Assembly: GCF_001570925.1 (NCBI RefSeq)
Contig: NZ_BCSP01000001.1
Location: 62,001 to 126,000, forward strand
Direction of reading: 5' to 3'
Length of the DNA stretch: 64,000 nt
Source of the DNA: [Zimmermannella] bifida NBRC 103089
Lineage (GTDB): Bacteria > Actinomycetota > Actinomycetes > Actinomycetales > Microbacteriaceae
Part shown: positions 35,931 to 44,808 of the stretch, one piece after another
How positions within the stretch are numbered: the stretch's first letter is position 1
Layout: the number at the start of each line of letters is the position of its first letter
The notes under the pieces: model-generated
The model's database searches: none
The model's input: only the letters and a program-made list of their open reading frames with translations
What the model was told of the DNA's origin: nothing
Made by a program: the position numbers and the translations under genes

Positions 35931-36526
35931 GCCACTTCATTTACCTGGTACGCCATGGCGAGCAGCAGAACGCCGAGTTTGGCATTAATGATGGGCCGCT
36001 TTCGGAGCGCGGTCGTGCGCAGGCGCACGCCATTGGGCGTCGATTGGCTCGGGTCCCATTTGACCAGGCATTCACTTCACCGCTCGATCGGGCGCTCGAA
36101 ACGGCGTTGATCATCGATCAGTACACGCAGGGTCCGGCAATCGAACCGAGCAACCTACTCTTCGACTGCATCCCGTCGCCCGCAGAAACGGCGCCAGAAG
36201 CGTACGCCAGCTTCTACTCGGGTGTCGACGACTCTGTCGTTGAAGCCGGCCAAGCACAGATGCAGGATGCGGTTGGCGCGTTCATGACGCACACTCGCGA
36301 AGACCAGCACACACTGCTGGTGACGCACAACTTCGTGATCGGCTACCTGGTCGCGCACGCGCTCGAGCTTCCCGAGTGGCGTTGGCTCACGCTGGGAACC
36401 GGGAATACGGCGCTGACCGTGCTGCGCCTGCGCTCGACGCGCCCCAATGAACTCACCCTGTTTGGTGACTGCTCGCATCTGGCCGACGCGGATCGCACTG
36501 GCATGAGCTGGTCGCCGCCGGTGTAA
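35927..36526 (+). CDS. Histidine phosphatase family protein
   Basis: 199 aa, ATG overlapping the previous TGA. Phosphoglycerate-mutase-like fold: catalytic YLVRHGEQQN at residue 6, LSERGRAQAHAIGRRL, FTSPLDRALETA, and the second His in LLVTHNFVIGYLV. The substrate is unknown. It is translationally coupled to the M16 peptidase and followed by dapB. Confidence 0.9.
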   Translation: MSHFIYLVRHGEQQNAEFGINDGPLSERGRAQAHAIGRRLARVPFDQAFTSPLDRALETALIIDQYTQGPAIEPSNLLFDCIPSPAETAPEAYASFYSGVDDSVVEAGQAQMQDAVGAFMTHTREDQHTLLVTHNFVIGYLVAHALELPEWRWLTLGTGNTALTVLRLRSTRPNELTLFGDCSHLADADRTGMSWSPPV

Positions 36527-36621
36527 CGGATGCGGCCGGCATTAGTGTTGTCGTCTGTTGCGACCACGCCACCCGGTTTCTGCCCAGACTTGCTTATCGC
36601 TTCGTACGAAGGAGACACACA

Positions 36622-37386
36622 ATGACCATCGCCGTCGCTGTGGCCGGCGCCACCGGACGCCTGGGCAGTCAGATCGCTCGGCTCGTTGAGGCCGCCGAAG
36701 ACTTGCACCTGCACGCCGCCATGGATTCATCCACGCCGCTCGAATCGATGCAGGGCGCGGACGTCCTTGTTGACGCCACCCATTACGAGGCCTCAAAAAC
36801 GCTCGTTCGCTATGCGCTGGAAAACGGCATCGACACGGTAATCGCCACCAGCGGTTGGCATGCCGACCGCATCGCCTCGCTCAGCAACGACCTGCCTGAG
36901 GGCCGCAGCGTGCTGGTGGTGCCGAACTTCTCGGTCGGCTCCGTGGTCGCGAGCCATATTGCCAGCATTGCCGGGCAGCACTTTGACTCGATCGAGATCA
37001 TCGAAGCGCACCACGAACACAAGGTCGACTCACCTTCCGGTACGGCCGTGCGCACGGCCGAGGGGATCGCATCCGCCCGAAACACACCGGTGGCGGCGAA
37101 CAACGTCGACCAGGATGCGCGCGGTCAGGTCGTTGCCGGCATTCCGATTCACTCGCTGCGACTTCGCGGCGTGGTTGCCGACCAGCAAGTGATTCTCGGC
37201 GGTGTGGGGGAGACCGTGACCATCCGCCATGAGACCCTCTCGCCGTCGGCCTACGATCTCGGCATCGGCTTGGCTATTCGCCGAGTGAGCGCACGTCCGG
37301 GCATTACCGTGGGGCTCGGCGAATTGCTGGGACTTTGGACAGTGTCGGGCACAGCGGCTGGCGGCACCACCAAGGAGTCGGTATGA
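36622..37386 (+). CDS. dapB: 4-hydroxy-tetrahydrodipicolinate reductase
   Basis: 254 aa. Reduces the DapA product in lysine and diaminopimelate synthesis, needed for peptidoglycan. GATGRLGSQI binds NAD(P)H; EAHHEHKVDSPSGTA (about residue 133) carries the catalytic His pair and Lys. GAAGGAGA 9 nt upstream fixes the start. The usual partner dapA is not in this window; thyX, which often lies between dapB and dapA in related genomes, is nearby. Confidence 0.94.
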   Translation: MTIAVAVAGATGRLGSQIARLVEAAEDLHLHAAMDSSTPLESMQGADVLVDATHYEASKTLVRYALENGIDTVIATSGWHADRIASLSNDLPEGRSVLVVPNFSVGSVVASHIASIAGQHFDSIEIIEAHHEHKVDSPSGTAVRTAEGIASARNTPVAANNVDQDARGQVVAGIPIHSLRLRGVVADQQVILGGVGETVTIRHETLSPSAYDLGIGLAIRRVSARPGITVGLGELLGLWTVSGTAAGGTTKESV

Positions 37387-37844
37387 CGAAGGTGAATGGC
37401 GCGAAGATCAGTATCTTGGTGTTGCTCGTGCTGATGGCGATCTATCTCGTCGCCATCGGCCAGATAGTGTGGGCGCTGCTCACTGCGGGAGACGAATTGT
37501 GGTTTGCGCCGATCATGGGTGTCGCCCTGGTGGTATTCCCACTGCTCGGTGTGATCTATGTCATCAAGGATCTGCGCTTTGTGGCCGACAGCAACCGCCT
37601 TGTCGCGCAGCTTGCCGAAGCCGGTGAACTGCCGGAAGACACGCTGCCGAAGTTGCCGTCGGGGCGCAGCGAACGCGCCGCCGCCGATGCCGACTTCGAA
37701 CAGTGGAAGGCACGGGTCGAAGCCGAACCAAACGATTGGCGAAACTGGGTACTGCTTGCCCTTGCGTACCGTGAATCCGGTGACACCGTGCGGGCGCGTC
37801 GCACGATGCGGCAGGCAATCGCAATGGAACGCACGCGCAACTAG
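37383..37844 (+). CDS. Small membrane protein with TPR-like tail
   Basis: 153 aa. ATG 37383 overlaps the dapB TGA. Two membrane helices (about residues 10-30 and 38-60) are followed by a soluble segment with one TPR-like unit (DWRNWVLLALAYRESGDTVRARRTMRQAIAME, about 115-146). Its coupling to dapB suggests co-expression. No specific function is known to me. Confidence 0.75.
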   Translation: MTKVNGAKISILVLLVLMAIYLVAIGQIVWALLTAGDELWFAPIMGVALVVFPLLGVIYVIKDLRFVADSNRLVAQLAEAGELPEDTLPKLPSGRSERAAADADFEQWKARVEAEPNDWRNWVLLALAYRESGDTVRARRTMRQAIAMERTRN

Positions 37845-37933
37845 ATGGCGTTGGGTGCCGCAGCATGGATGCGGTTCCGTGGCATGTGCAGACATGCCGC
37901 GGCCGCGAGTCTGGTGCAGCGAGCGAATTGACG

Positions 37934-37939
37934 TAGGCT
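37934..37939 (+). promoter_or_regulatory. -10-like box TAGGCT for thyX
   Basis: TAGGCT ends 7 nt before the thyX GTG and no Shine-Dalgarno exists; a leaderless mRNA is likely. Confidence 0.45.
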
Positions 37940-37946
37940 GTTCCCC

Positions 37947-38675
37947 GTGACTGACGAAATCGAATTCCGCAGCGATGTAACCGTTGAACTCGTTCGAGCT
38001 CAGGCCTCCGACAACGATGTCCTGTTCGCTGCCCGCGTCTCAACCGTGGGCGAGCAGACCCTCGCCGAAGCCGGAACCGACGAAGAACTCGCCGCCCGAG
38101 ACCGTGGTCTGATCAACTACTTGATGCGTGACCGCCACGGAACTCCGTTCGAACACAACTCGCTCACGTTCTATGTACAGGCGCCAATTTTCGTGTTCCG
38201 CGAGTTCCAGCGTCACCGCATCGCGAGCTACAACGAAGAATCTGGCCGCTACCGCCAGCTCCGACCGGTGTTCTATGTGCCGGCACCGGAACGTAACCTC
38301 ATCCAGCGCGGTAAGCCGGGCAAGTATGAGTTCTTCCCGGGCAACGAATCACAGACGAACCTAGTGGCGACCCAGATTCGCGAACAGTCGGCTGCCGCCT
38401 ACCGCAGCTACGAGCAGATGCTCGACGCTGGCATTGCGCGTGAAGTTGCTCGCATGGTGCTGCCGCTGAACATCTACTCGTCGATGTACGTCACGATGAA
38501 TGCCCGTGCGCTGATGAACTTCCTGTCACTGCGCACCAAAGACGAGACTTCTGCGTTCCCATCATTCCCGCAGCGCGAAATTGAGATGTGCGCCGAGAAG
38601 ATGGAAGCATTCTGGCGTGAGTGCATGCCGGTAACTGCCGAAACTTTCCAGGCAAACGGTCGCGTTGCCCCCTAG
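37947..38675 (+). CDS. thyX: Flavin-dependent thymidylate synthase ThyX
   Basis: 242 aa, GTG start. Makes dTMP from dUMP with FAD and methylene-tetrahydrofolate. The ThyX motif RHRxxSxNExSxRY is intact as RHRIASYNEESGRY (about residue 89). The NYLMRDRHGTPFEHN and LPLNIYSSMYVTMNARALMNFL segments complete the FAD and dUMP sites. The next gene, hemW, begins inside its last codons. Confidence 0.95.
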   Translation: MTDEIEFRSDVTVELVRAQASDNDVLFAARVSTVGEQTLAEAGTDEELAARDRGLINYLMRDRHGTPFEHNSLTFYVQAPIFVFREFQRHRIASYNEESGRYRQLRPVFYVPAPERNLIQRGKPGKYEFFPGNESQTNLVATQIREQSAAAYRSYEQMLDAGIAREVARMVLPLNIYSSMYVTMNARALMNFLSLRTKDETSAFPSFPQREIEMCAEKMEAFWRECMPVTAETFQANGRVAP

Positions 38676-39900
38676 CGCGCTACCGCTCGGCGCGCCGCTG
38701 CCCGCATCCGGCGCGCTGCCTGCTTCGGTGGCAGACGGCATCCACCAGCGTCAATTTGGTGCATATGTGCACATTCCGTTCTGCCGCGTGCGATGCGGCT
38801 ACTGCGATTTCAATACCTACACGGCGACCGAACTCGCTGGCGCTAGCCCGCGCGAGTATCCAGCAAGTCTTGGCGCTGAGATTGCCCTTGCTCGCACGGT
38901 GCTCGACGAGCTCGGTCATGACGCCCCGCTGAGTACGGTGTTCTTCGGCGGTGGCACCCCGACACTGCTACCTGCAGAATCGCTGATCGAGGTGTTGCAG
39001 CAGCTGCGGTCGACCTTCGGCATCGTTGACGGCGCTGAAGTGAGCGTCGAAGCAAACCCTGATTCGGTGGATGCTGACTACCTGAGTCGGCTCGCCGCCG
39101 GAGGCGTAACGCGCGTTAGTTTCGGCGTGCAATCTGCGGTGCCGCACGTATTGGACACGCTTGATCGAACGCATGATCCGGAGCGCGTGGCGCCCGTGGT
39201 TGCGGCAGCGAAAGCGGCGGGACTGTCGACTTCGGTTGATCTCATCTACGGAACGCCGGGGGAGTCGCTTGCCGATTGGCAGGCATCCCTCGACCTTGCT
39301 TGCAGCCTCGAACCGGACCACATTTCGGCGTATGCGCTCATTATCGAAGACGGTACGGCGATCGCGCGCCAGATTCGCCGCGGCGAAATTGCCCCGGTCG
39401 ACGATGACCTGCAAGCCGATATGTACGAGTTGGCGGATGCGACACTCACGCAAGCGGGGTACGAATGGTACGAGTTGTCGAACTGGTCGCGCGATGGTGC
39501 GCATCCTTCCCGTCACAATCTTGCCTATTGGCAGGACACCGATTGGTGGGGCTTCGGTCCCGGCGCGCACAGCCACATCAATGGCGTTCGCTTCTGGAAC
39601 GTCAAGCATCCCACCGCCTATGCCACTCGACTTACGAAAGGCGAGTCTCCAGCAGCGGGACACGAACTGCTTGACGCCACACAGCGGGCGGATGAACGCA
39701 TCCTGCTGCAGACCCGATTGCGCAGCGGAATTGCCGTTTCTGAATTGCGTGCGCTTGGTGGTGCCAATGTGCAGGCAGAAATCGCAGCGTGCATCGCCGA
39801 CGGGCTCGTTGATGGCGCCTTGGCGCTGCAAGGGCGAATCGTATTGACGCTGCGCGGTCGCCTCCTTGCCGACATCGTGGCGCGTCGGCTGTGCCCATAG
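38665..39900 (+). CDS. hemW: HemW-type radical SAM protein (heme chaperone)
   Basis: 411 aa from a TTG overlapping thyX by 11 bp. Radical SAM cluster CxxxCxxC is visible in HIPFCRVRCGYCDF (about residues 38-46), with the extra aromatic residues of the coproporphyrinogen-oxidase-like family, but the N-terminal extension lacks the residues needed for HemN activity. HemW proteins bind and deliver heme. The HemN C-terminal domain follows. The TTG start is judged from relatives that begin MPSALPxG; a Shine-Dalgarno is not obvious. Confidence 0.9.
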   Translation: MPPSALPLGAPLPASGALPASVADGIHQRQFGAYVHIPFCRVRCGYCDFNTYTATELAGASPREYPASLGAEIALARTVLDELGHDAPLSTVFFGGGTPTLLPAESLIEVLQQLRSTFGIVDGAEVSVEANPDSVDADYLSRLAAGGVTRVSFGVQSAVPHVLDTLDRTHDPERVAPVVAAAKAAGLSTSVDLIYGTPGESLADWQASLDLACSLEPDHISAYALIIEDGTAIARQIRRGEIAPVDDDLQADMYELADATLTQAGYEWYELSNWSRDGAHPSRHNLAYWQDTDWWGFGPGAHSHINGVRFWNVKHPTAYATRLTKGESPAAGHELLDATQRADERILLQTRLRSGIAVSELRALGGANVQAEIAACIADGLVDGALALQGRIVLTLRGRLLADIVARRLCP

Positions 39901-39922
39901 CGAAACTGGCCAAGCGATCGTG

Positions 39923-39958
39923 CGGCAACCCGTGCTGTGACGCAGGGGGTCGTTGCCG
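39923..39958. terminator. Hairpin after hemW
   Basis: CGGCAAC (39923-39929) pairs with GTTGCCG (39952-39958) around a loop that holds a small CTG/CAG pairing. No T-tract. Confidence 0.4.
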
Positions 39959-39966
39959 AACGGAAT

Positions 39967-39993
39967 TTAGCAGTCAATAATGGAGAGTGCTAA
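39967..39993. promoter_or_regulatory. CIRCE element (HrcA operator)
   Basis: TTAGCAGTC - 9 nt - GAGTGCTAA matches the CIRCE consensus (TTAGCACTC-N9-GAGTGCTAA) with one mismatch in the left arm. It lies 69 bp before hrcA and marks autoregulation of hrcA-dnaJ and heat induction. Confidence 0.9.
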
Positions 39994-40062
39994 TGCGTTC
40001 GGTCGGCATTGTTGTTCGCCCGGCGCTGTCGTTAATTTTCTGCGCAGTGAGAGGAGCCGAAC

Positions 40063-41076
40063 ATGGTCAGCGACCGTGGTCTTGAAGTGCTCCGCGCCCT
40101 AATTCTCGACTACGTCGAAACGAGCGAACCGGTCGGATCAAAGCGACTGGTCGAACGACACCAATTTGGTGTCTCGGCTGCCACGATTCGCAATGACATG
40201 GCGCTGCTCGAAGAAGCTGAACTCATTCATGCCCCGCACACCTCGGCCGGTCGGGTTCCCACCGACAAGGGATATCGACTGTTTGTCGACAAGCTCGCCG
40301 ACATTCGGCCGCTCACCACGGCTCAGCGTCGCGCTATCGAGACGTTTGTATCTGGTAACACCGACCCAGAACAGCTCTTGTTTCGGTCGGTGCGTACGCT
40401 CGCGCAGCTCACCGGCAGCGTCGCGATCGGACACTTGCCATCGCTGCATGCAGCGACCGTGCACCGCCTTGAACTCGTTTCGCTTACGGCACATCGGGTA
40501 CTCGCTGTTGTCGTCACCGACACCGGTCGTGTGCAGCAGCAGGTGCTGGATTTGCAGCATGAGCTCTCCGAACCGGTGCTCCTGCGTCTGCGCGATGTGT
40601 TGAACGAGCAGATCGTGGGACAGCGACTCGAACAGGCCGTGCAAACGCTCGAACAGTTGTATGCGGATGCCCAGCTTGGGCAAGAAGCGCACGAAATCAT
40701 TCAGGTGCTCATTGCCCAGGTGCTCTCGAACCGTGACGACCGCCTAGTGATCGCCGGCGCCGCCAACCTTGCCCGCCGCGAGCGCGACTTCTCATCCATC
40801 TATCCGGTGCTCGAAGCGATCGAAGAACAGGTGACGCTCATCCGGCTCATTGCCGAATTTGATGACGAGGACGAAGTCGCCATCTCCATCGGGCATGAGA
40901 ACCCGGATGCTTCGCTCGAAGAAACGAGTATTGTCGCGTCAGGGTACCGCTCGGCGAGCGGCAACGCCCATGTCGGTGTGCTTGGCCCGACACGCATGGA
41001 TTATCAACGCAATATCGCCGCAGTTCGTGCGGTAGCCCGCTATCTCGGGCGAGTTTTTGACGACCCAACCCCTTAA
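40063..41076 (+). CDS. hrcA: Heat-inducible transcription repressor HrcA
   Basis: 337 aa. Winged-helix N-terminus ([51 protein letters not shown]; core motif SAATIRNDM near residue 47) and [12 protein letters not shown] at the dimerisation region. It represses heat-shock genes through the CIRCE operator found just upstream. GAGAGGAG 8 nt before the ATG supports the start. dnaJ follows in the same transcript. Confidence 0.95.
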   Translation: MVSDRGLEVLRALILDYVETSEPVGSKRLVERHQFGVSAATIRNDMALLEEAELIHAPHTSAGRVPTDKGYRLFVDKLADIRPLTTAQRRAIETFVSGNTDPEQLLFRSVRTLAQLTGSVAIGHLPSLHAATVHRLELVSLTAHRVLAVVVTDTGRVQQQVLDLQHELSEPVLLRLRDVLNEQIVGQRLEQAVQTLEQLYADAQLGQEAHEIIQVLIAQVLSNRDDRLVIAGAANLARRERDFSSIYPVLEAIEEQVTLIRLIAEFDDEDEVAISIGHENPDASLEETSIVASGYRSASGNAHVGVLGPTRMDYQRNIAAVRAVARYLGRVFDDPTP

Positions 41077-41095
41077 ACACCTGGAGAATCAACCA

Positions 41096-42190
41096 GTGGC
41101 TGACCACTACGAAACACTCGGGGTATCCCGTGACGCAACTCAGGCCGAAATCAAGAAGGCCTACCTGAAGCTTGCCCGAAAGCTGCACCCGGACGTCAAC
41201 CCGGAGCCTGAGGCCGCCGAGCAGTTCAAGGCGGTAACCGAAGCGTATGACACGCTGTCGGACCCGCAGCGTCGTCAGCAATATGACCACGGTGGTGCTG
41301 GCGGCATGGGCGGTGGCGGTTTCGGCTTTGGCGATATCTTCGACGCGTTCTTTGGCGGGGGAGCCGGCAGCCGCGGGCCGCGCTCGCGCGCGCAGCGCGG
41401 CCAGGACGCCCTCATCCGTCTTGATCTGACGCTCGACGAGGTCATTTTCGGTACGCACAAGGACGTAGAAGTCGGCACCGCTGAGCGCTGCGAGGTTTGT
41501 GACGGCACCTGCTGTGCACCGGGCACTTCGCCGCGCATGTGCACGGACTGCAACGGTGCCGGTGAAGTTCGACGCCAGGTGCGTTCGGTGCTTGGCCCGG
41601 TTGTCACCACGGCGCCCTGTGAGGTGTGCCAGGGCTACGGTGACGTCATTGACCAGCCCTGTGGCGACTGCCACGGGCAGGGACGCGTTCGTGCGCGCAC
41701 AACCATTCCGGTTGACATTCCGGCCGGGGTTGACTCGGGAATGCGCTTGCACATGCCTGGTTACGGTGAGGCCGGTCCCGGCGGTGGCCCGAATGGCGAT
41801 CTCTACCTCGAAATCCGCGTTCGCGAGCACGAAACGTTTACCCGCGAGGGTGACAACCTCGCCGCGCTGGTAGAAATTTCGATGATGGATGCGGTCTTCG
41901 GTACCTCGACCACGATTCCGGGTCTTGATGGTGAGATCGCGCTCGACATCCCGGCGGGCACGCAGCCGGGTGACCTGCTGCGCATCCCGGACCGCGGTAT
42001 TACGCATCTGCGCAGCAACAAGCGTGGTGACCTCGAAGTCACGCTGCAGGTACGCATCCCGACAAAGCTGGATGCGCGTCAAAAGGATCTGCTGCGTGAG
42101 TTCCAGACACTCGACGGTGCGCAGGACCCGAAGCTGTCGACGCAGAAGCACGGGCTGTTTAGCCGCCTGCGCGGAAAGTTTGGCCGCTAA
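41096..42190 (+). CDS. dnaJ: Chaperone DnaJ (DnaJ2 type)
   Basis: 364 aa from GTG 41096 (GGAGA 9 nt upstream). J-domain with the HPD motif in [21 protein letters not shown] (about residue 34), a G/F-rich linker ([24 protein letters not shown]), then a zinc domain with [24 protein letters not shown] and CGDCHGQG. The first zinc repeat ends in Cys in place of Gly, a usual form of the DnaJ2 subfamily. It stimulates DnaK; no dnaK or grpE lies in this window. Regulated with hrcA by CIRCE. Confidence 0.94.
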   Translation: MADHYETLGVSRDATQAEIKKAYLKLARKLHPDVNPEPEAAEQFKAVTEAYDTLSDPQRRQQYDHGGAGGMGGGGFGFGDIFDAFFGGGAGSRGPRSRAQRGQDALIRLDLTLDEVIFGTHKDVEVGTAERCEVCDGTCCAPGTSPRMCTDCNGAGEVRRQVRSVLGPVVTTAPCEVCQGYGDVIDQPCGDCHGQGRVRARTTIPVDIPAGVDSGMRLHMPGYGEAGPGGGPNGDLYLEIRVREHETFTREGDNLAALVEISMMDAVFGTSTTIPGLDGEIALDIPAGTQPGDLLRIPDRGITHLRSNKRGDLEVTLQVRIPTKLDARQKDLLREFQTLDGAQDPKLSTQKHGLFSRLRGKFGR

Positions 42191-42937
42191 GTGGCACACG
42201 CATACCTTGACGATCAGTTGCCTACGCTTGCGGCTGGGCAAACTCACCGTGTTTCGGGAAATGAAGCCGAGCATGCGGTGAAGGTCGCCCGCCTGCAGGT
42301 GGGCGAACAGATCACCCTGCTTAACGGTGCTGGATATTCGGTGCCCTGCGAGGTCACCGACACGGACAAGCGCAGTTTCACGGTTCGGGCAAGGGACGTC
42401 GGGGAGTCAATTGCGCCACCGGCGCTGCAGCTGACGTTGGTCCAAGCCCTGGCGAAGGGCGGACGCGATGAACAGGCTGTACAGGCCGCAGTAGAACTCG
42501 GCGTTGACGGGATCATTCCGTGGCAAGCCAAACGGTCGATCGTGAAATGGGTACCGGCCAAGGCCGCCAAGCAGCAGGAGCGGTGGCAGACGATTGCTCG
42601 GGAAGCCACGAAGCAATCGATTCGTCGTTGGCAGCCTCCGGTTGCTGCGTTGCATTCCACCAACGAAGTGGCGGCGTTGGCTGCCGATATGCGCGTGCTG
42701 GTGCTCGACCCAACGGCGACGGAATCGCTCGCGACGGTCTCGCTGCCCGCATCCGGCCACGTGGCACTGGTGGTTGGCCCCGAAGGCGGTATTGCCTCGG
42801 AAGAACTCGACGCGTTGGCATCGGCCGGTGCCATCCGCGTGCGTTTGGGTAACAGCATCATGCGCACCTCGACGGCGGGACCGGCAGCTATCGCGACCCT
42901 ACTGACTCGCCAGGATTCCTGGGACACGGATCGCTAG
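42191..42937 (+). CDS. rsmE: 16S rRNA (uracil1498-N3)-methyltransferase RsmE
   Basis: 248 aa; GTG follows the dnaJ stop directly. SPOUT-fold methyltransferase. N-terminal PUA-like domain (1-75), then ALAKGGRDEQAVQAAVELGVDGIIPWQAKRS and the SAM-binding knot with VVGPEGGIASEELDAL and VRLGNSIMRTSTAG (about residues 195-235). Methylates U1498 in the 16S rRNA. Part of the conserved hrcA - dnaJ - rsmE - HIT order. Confidence 0.93.
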   Translation: MAHAYLDDQLPTLAAGQTHRVSGNEAEHAVKVARLQVGEQITLLNGAGYSVPCEVTDTDKRSFTVRARDVGESIAPPALQLTLVQALAKGGRDEQAVQAAVELGVDGIIPWQAKRSIVKWVPAKAAKQQERWQTIAREATKQSIRRWQPPVAALHSTNEVAALAADMRVLVLDPTATESLATVSLPASGHVALVVGPEGGIASEELDALASAGAIRVRLGNSIMRTSTAGPAAIATLLTRQDSWDTDR

Positions 42938-42940
42938 ACT
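42935..42940 (+). promoter_or_regulatory. -10-like box TAGACT overlapping the rsmE stop codon
   Basis: TAGACT begins at the TAG stop of rsmE and ends 7 nt before the ATG of the HIT gene, which lacks a Shine-Dalgarno. An internal promoter for a leaderless HIT-phoH-ybeY transcript is likely. Confidence 0.45.
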
Positions 42941-42947
42941 CAACAAC

Positions 42948-43295
42948 ATGTCGGACAGCATCTTTACGCGCATCATTAACCGTGAAATTCCGAGCGAGAT
43001 CGTCTACGAAGACGACTCGGTTATCGCCATCCGCGATATTCAGCCGCAAGCACCCGTGCACCTGCTGGTCATTCCGAAGTGCCCCGACTACCGGGACGTC
43101 GTTGACCTGGCAACGGGCGACGCCGAACTCATGGCACACATGGTCGCCGTTGCGGGGCAGCTCGCGAACGAGCACGCTAACGGCGACTTCCGATTGATTT
43201 TCAACTCTGGCGAGGACGCCGGACAAACGGTTTTCCACGTACACGCACACGTGTTGGCCGGAGGACTCGAAGAAGGAACCCTTGCCGGAAACTGA
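42948..43295 (+). CDS. Histidine triad (HIT/HINT) nucleotide-binding protein
   Basis: 115 aa. HIT fold with the catalytic triad motif HVHAHVLAGG (H-x-H-x-H near residue 98) and the DDSVIAIRDIQPQAPVHLLVIPK strand pair. HINT-type enzymes hydrolyse nucleoside phosphoramidates such as AMP-lysine. The phoH start lies within its last five codons. Confidence 0.92.
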   Translation: MSDSIFTRIINREIPSEIVYEDDSVIAIRDIQPQAPVHLLVIPKCPDYRDVVDLATGDAELMAHMVAVAGQLANEHANGDFRLIFNSGEDAGQTVFHVHAHVLAGGLEEGTLAGN

Positions 43296-44310
43296 TCCCA
43301 CGCTGTATCCAGATGCGTTGATTCACCGCACCATCACGGTCGACCAGGTACCGATGGTGCAATTGCTCGGACCGGGCGACCAATTGCTCGAACAACTCGA
43401 AATTGAGCATCCGGACGTGCGTGTGCTGGCCCGTGGCAATGAATTGCGGCTGCAGGGCGCGGCAACGGCCGTCGTCGCGGCTGAGCAACTCGTAGATCAC
43501 CTGATTGAGTTGGCGAAGTCCGGCACACCGATCACGGCCAATGTCGTTCGACGCTCGCAACAATTGCTGCAGCGCAGTGACGCACCGGCACCGACGCAAG
43601 TGTTTGGCGAAGCCATCGTTAACGCCAAGGGGCGTGCGGTTCGGCCAAAAACGCTCGGTCAGAAGCGGTATGTGGATGCGATCGACGTGAATACGGTCAC
43701 GTTCGGTATCGGTCCGGCCGGTACCGGTAAGACCTATTTGGCGATGTCGAAAGCGGTTCAGGCGCTGCAGCGCGAGGAGATTTCGCGCATCGTACTGACA
43801 CGACCTGCGGTGGAGGCGGGCGAGCGTCTTGGTTTTTTGCCCGGCACGCTCAGCGACAAGATCGACCCGTATCTTCGGCCACTGTTTGACGCGCTCGGCG
43901 ACATGCTGGACCCGGACTACGTGGTGAAGCTCGTGAACACGAACGTGGTTGAAGTTGCTCCGCTGGCGTACATGCGCGGTCGCACGCTCAATGATGCCTT
44001 TGTGATTCTCGACGAAGCCCAGAACACGACGCCAGAACAGATGAAGATGTTCCTCACCCGCCTCGGGTTTGGATCGAAACTCGTGGTCACCGGTGACGTC
44101 ACCCAGGTCGACCTGCCAGGAGGCGCATCGGGGTTGCGCCACGCCATGCGCGTGCTGCAAGACATTCCGGACATCCACTTTGCGATGTTGGGGAGTGATG
44201 ACGTCGTGCGACACCACCTGGTGAGCAAGATCGTGGACGCCTACGATGCGCACCAAACCGACGACCGCAACGAGAAACCGCACGCCGCATCCCGCCAGCG
44301 CCGAAACTAA
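43282..44310 (+). CDS. PhoH-like ATPase
   Basis: 342 aa from a TTG overlapping the HIT gene by 14 bp; AGAAGGA 5 nt upstream supports it. An N-terminal KH-like segment (about 1-110) precedes the RecA-like domain: Walker A GIGPAGTGKTYLA (about residue 143), RPAVEAGERLGFLPG, Walker B VILDEAQNTT, VVTGDVTQVDLP. PhoH proteins are linked to RNA metabolism with YbeY, which is encoded next. Confidence 0.93.
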   Translation: MPETDPTLYPDALIHRTITVDQVPMVQLLGPGDQLLEQLEIEHPDVRVLARGNELRLQGAATAVVAAEQLVDHLIELAKSGTPITANVVRRSQQLLQRSDAPAPTQVFGEAIVNAKGRAVRPKTLGQKRYVDAIDVNTVTFGIGPAGTGKTYLAMSKAVQALQREEISRIVLTRPAVEAGERLGFLPGTLSDKIDPYLRPLFDALGDMLDPDYVVKLVNTNVVEVAPLAYMRGRTLNDAFVILDEAQNTTPEQMKMFLTRLGFGSKLVVTGDVTQVDLPGGASGLRHAMRVLQDIPDIHFAMLGSDDVVRHHLVSKIVDAYDAHQTDDRNEKPHAASRQRRN

Positions 44311-44337
44311 TTGTCGACCGAACGAAAGTCACGAACC

Positions 44338-44808
44338 TTGAGCATTGAAATCAATAACGAATCTGGCGAAGCCGTCGACGAAGCCGCGGTGCTTCGCTTG
44401 GCAACGTTCGTGCTCGACGCGCTATTTATTCACCCCGATGCTGATTTGAGCATCGTCTTTGCCGATGTGTCGGCAATGGAAGAACTGCACGTGCAGTGGA
44501 TGGACGAGCCTGGACCAACCGATGTGCTGAGCTTTCCCATGGACGAGCTTCGCCCCGGAACCATCGAGCGGCAGACCCCGCCGGGGCTGCTCGGCGATAT
44601 CGTAGTGTGCCCGGCCGTTGCCGCCACGCAAGCAGTTACTGCGGGGCACTCCACACTCGCGGAAATGCAGTTGCTGATCACGCACGGCATGCTGCACTTG
44701 CTCGGTTTCGACCACGCAGAACCCGAAGAACACCGTCAGATGTTCGGATTGCAAGACGACCTGCTCGCTCGATTTGCCGCGTGGGAACGCGAACACGGGA
44801 ACGTCTAG
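44338..44808 (+). CDS. ybeY: Endoribonuclease YbeY (rRNA maturation factor)
   Basis: 156 aa from a TTG at 44338 (MSIEINNESG, the conserved family start); a TTG at 44311 in the same frame would add nine residues. The three-His zinc motif HGMLHLLGFDH (about residue 121) is intact, and DVLSFPMDE is present. It trims the 3' end of 16S rRNA and takes part in ribosome quality control. Lies between phoH and a CBS-domain protein, its usual position. Confidence 0.93.
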   Translation: MSIEINNESGEAVDEAAVLRLATFVLDALFIHPDADLSIVFADVSAMEELHVQWMDEPGPTDVLSFPMDELRPGTIERQTPPGLLGDIVVCPAVAATQAVTAGHSTLAEMQLLITHGMLHLLGFDHAEPEEHRQMFGLQDDLLARFAAWEREHGNV

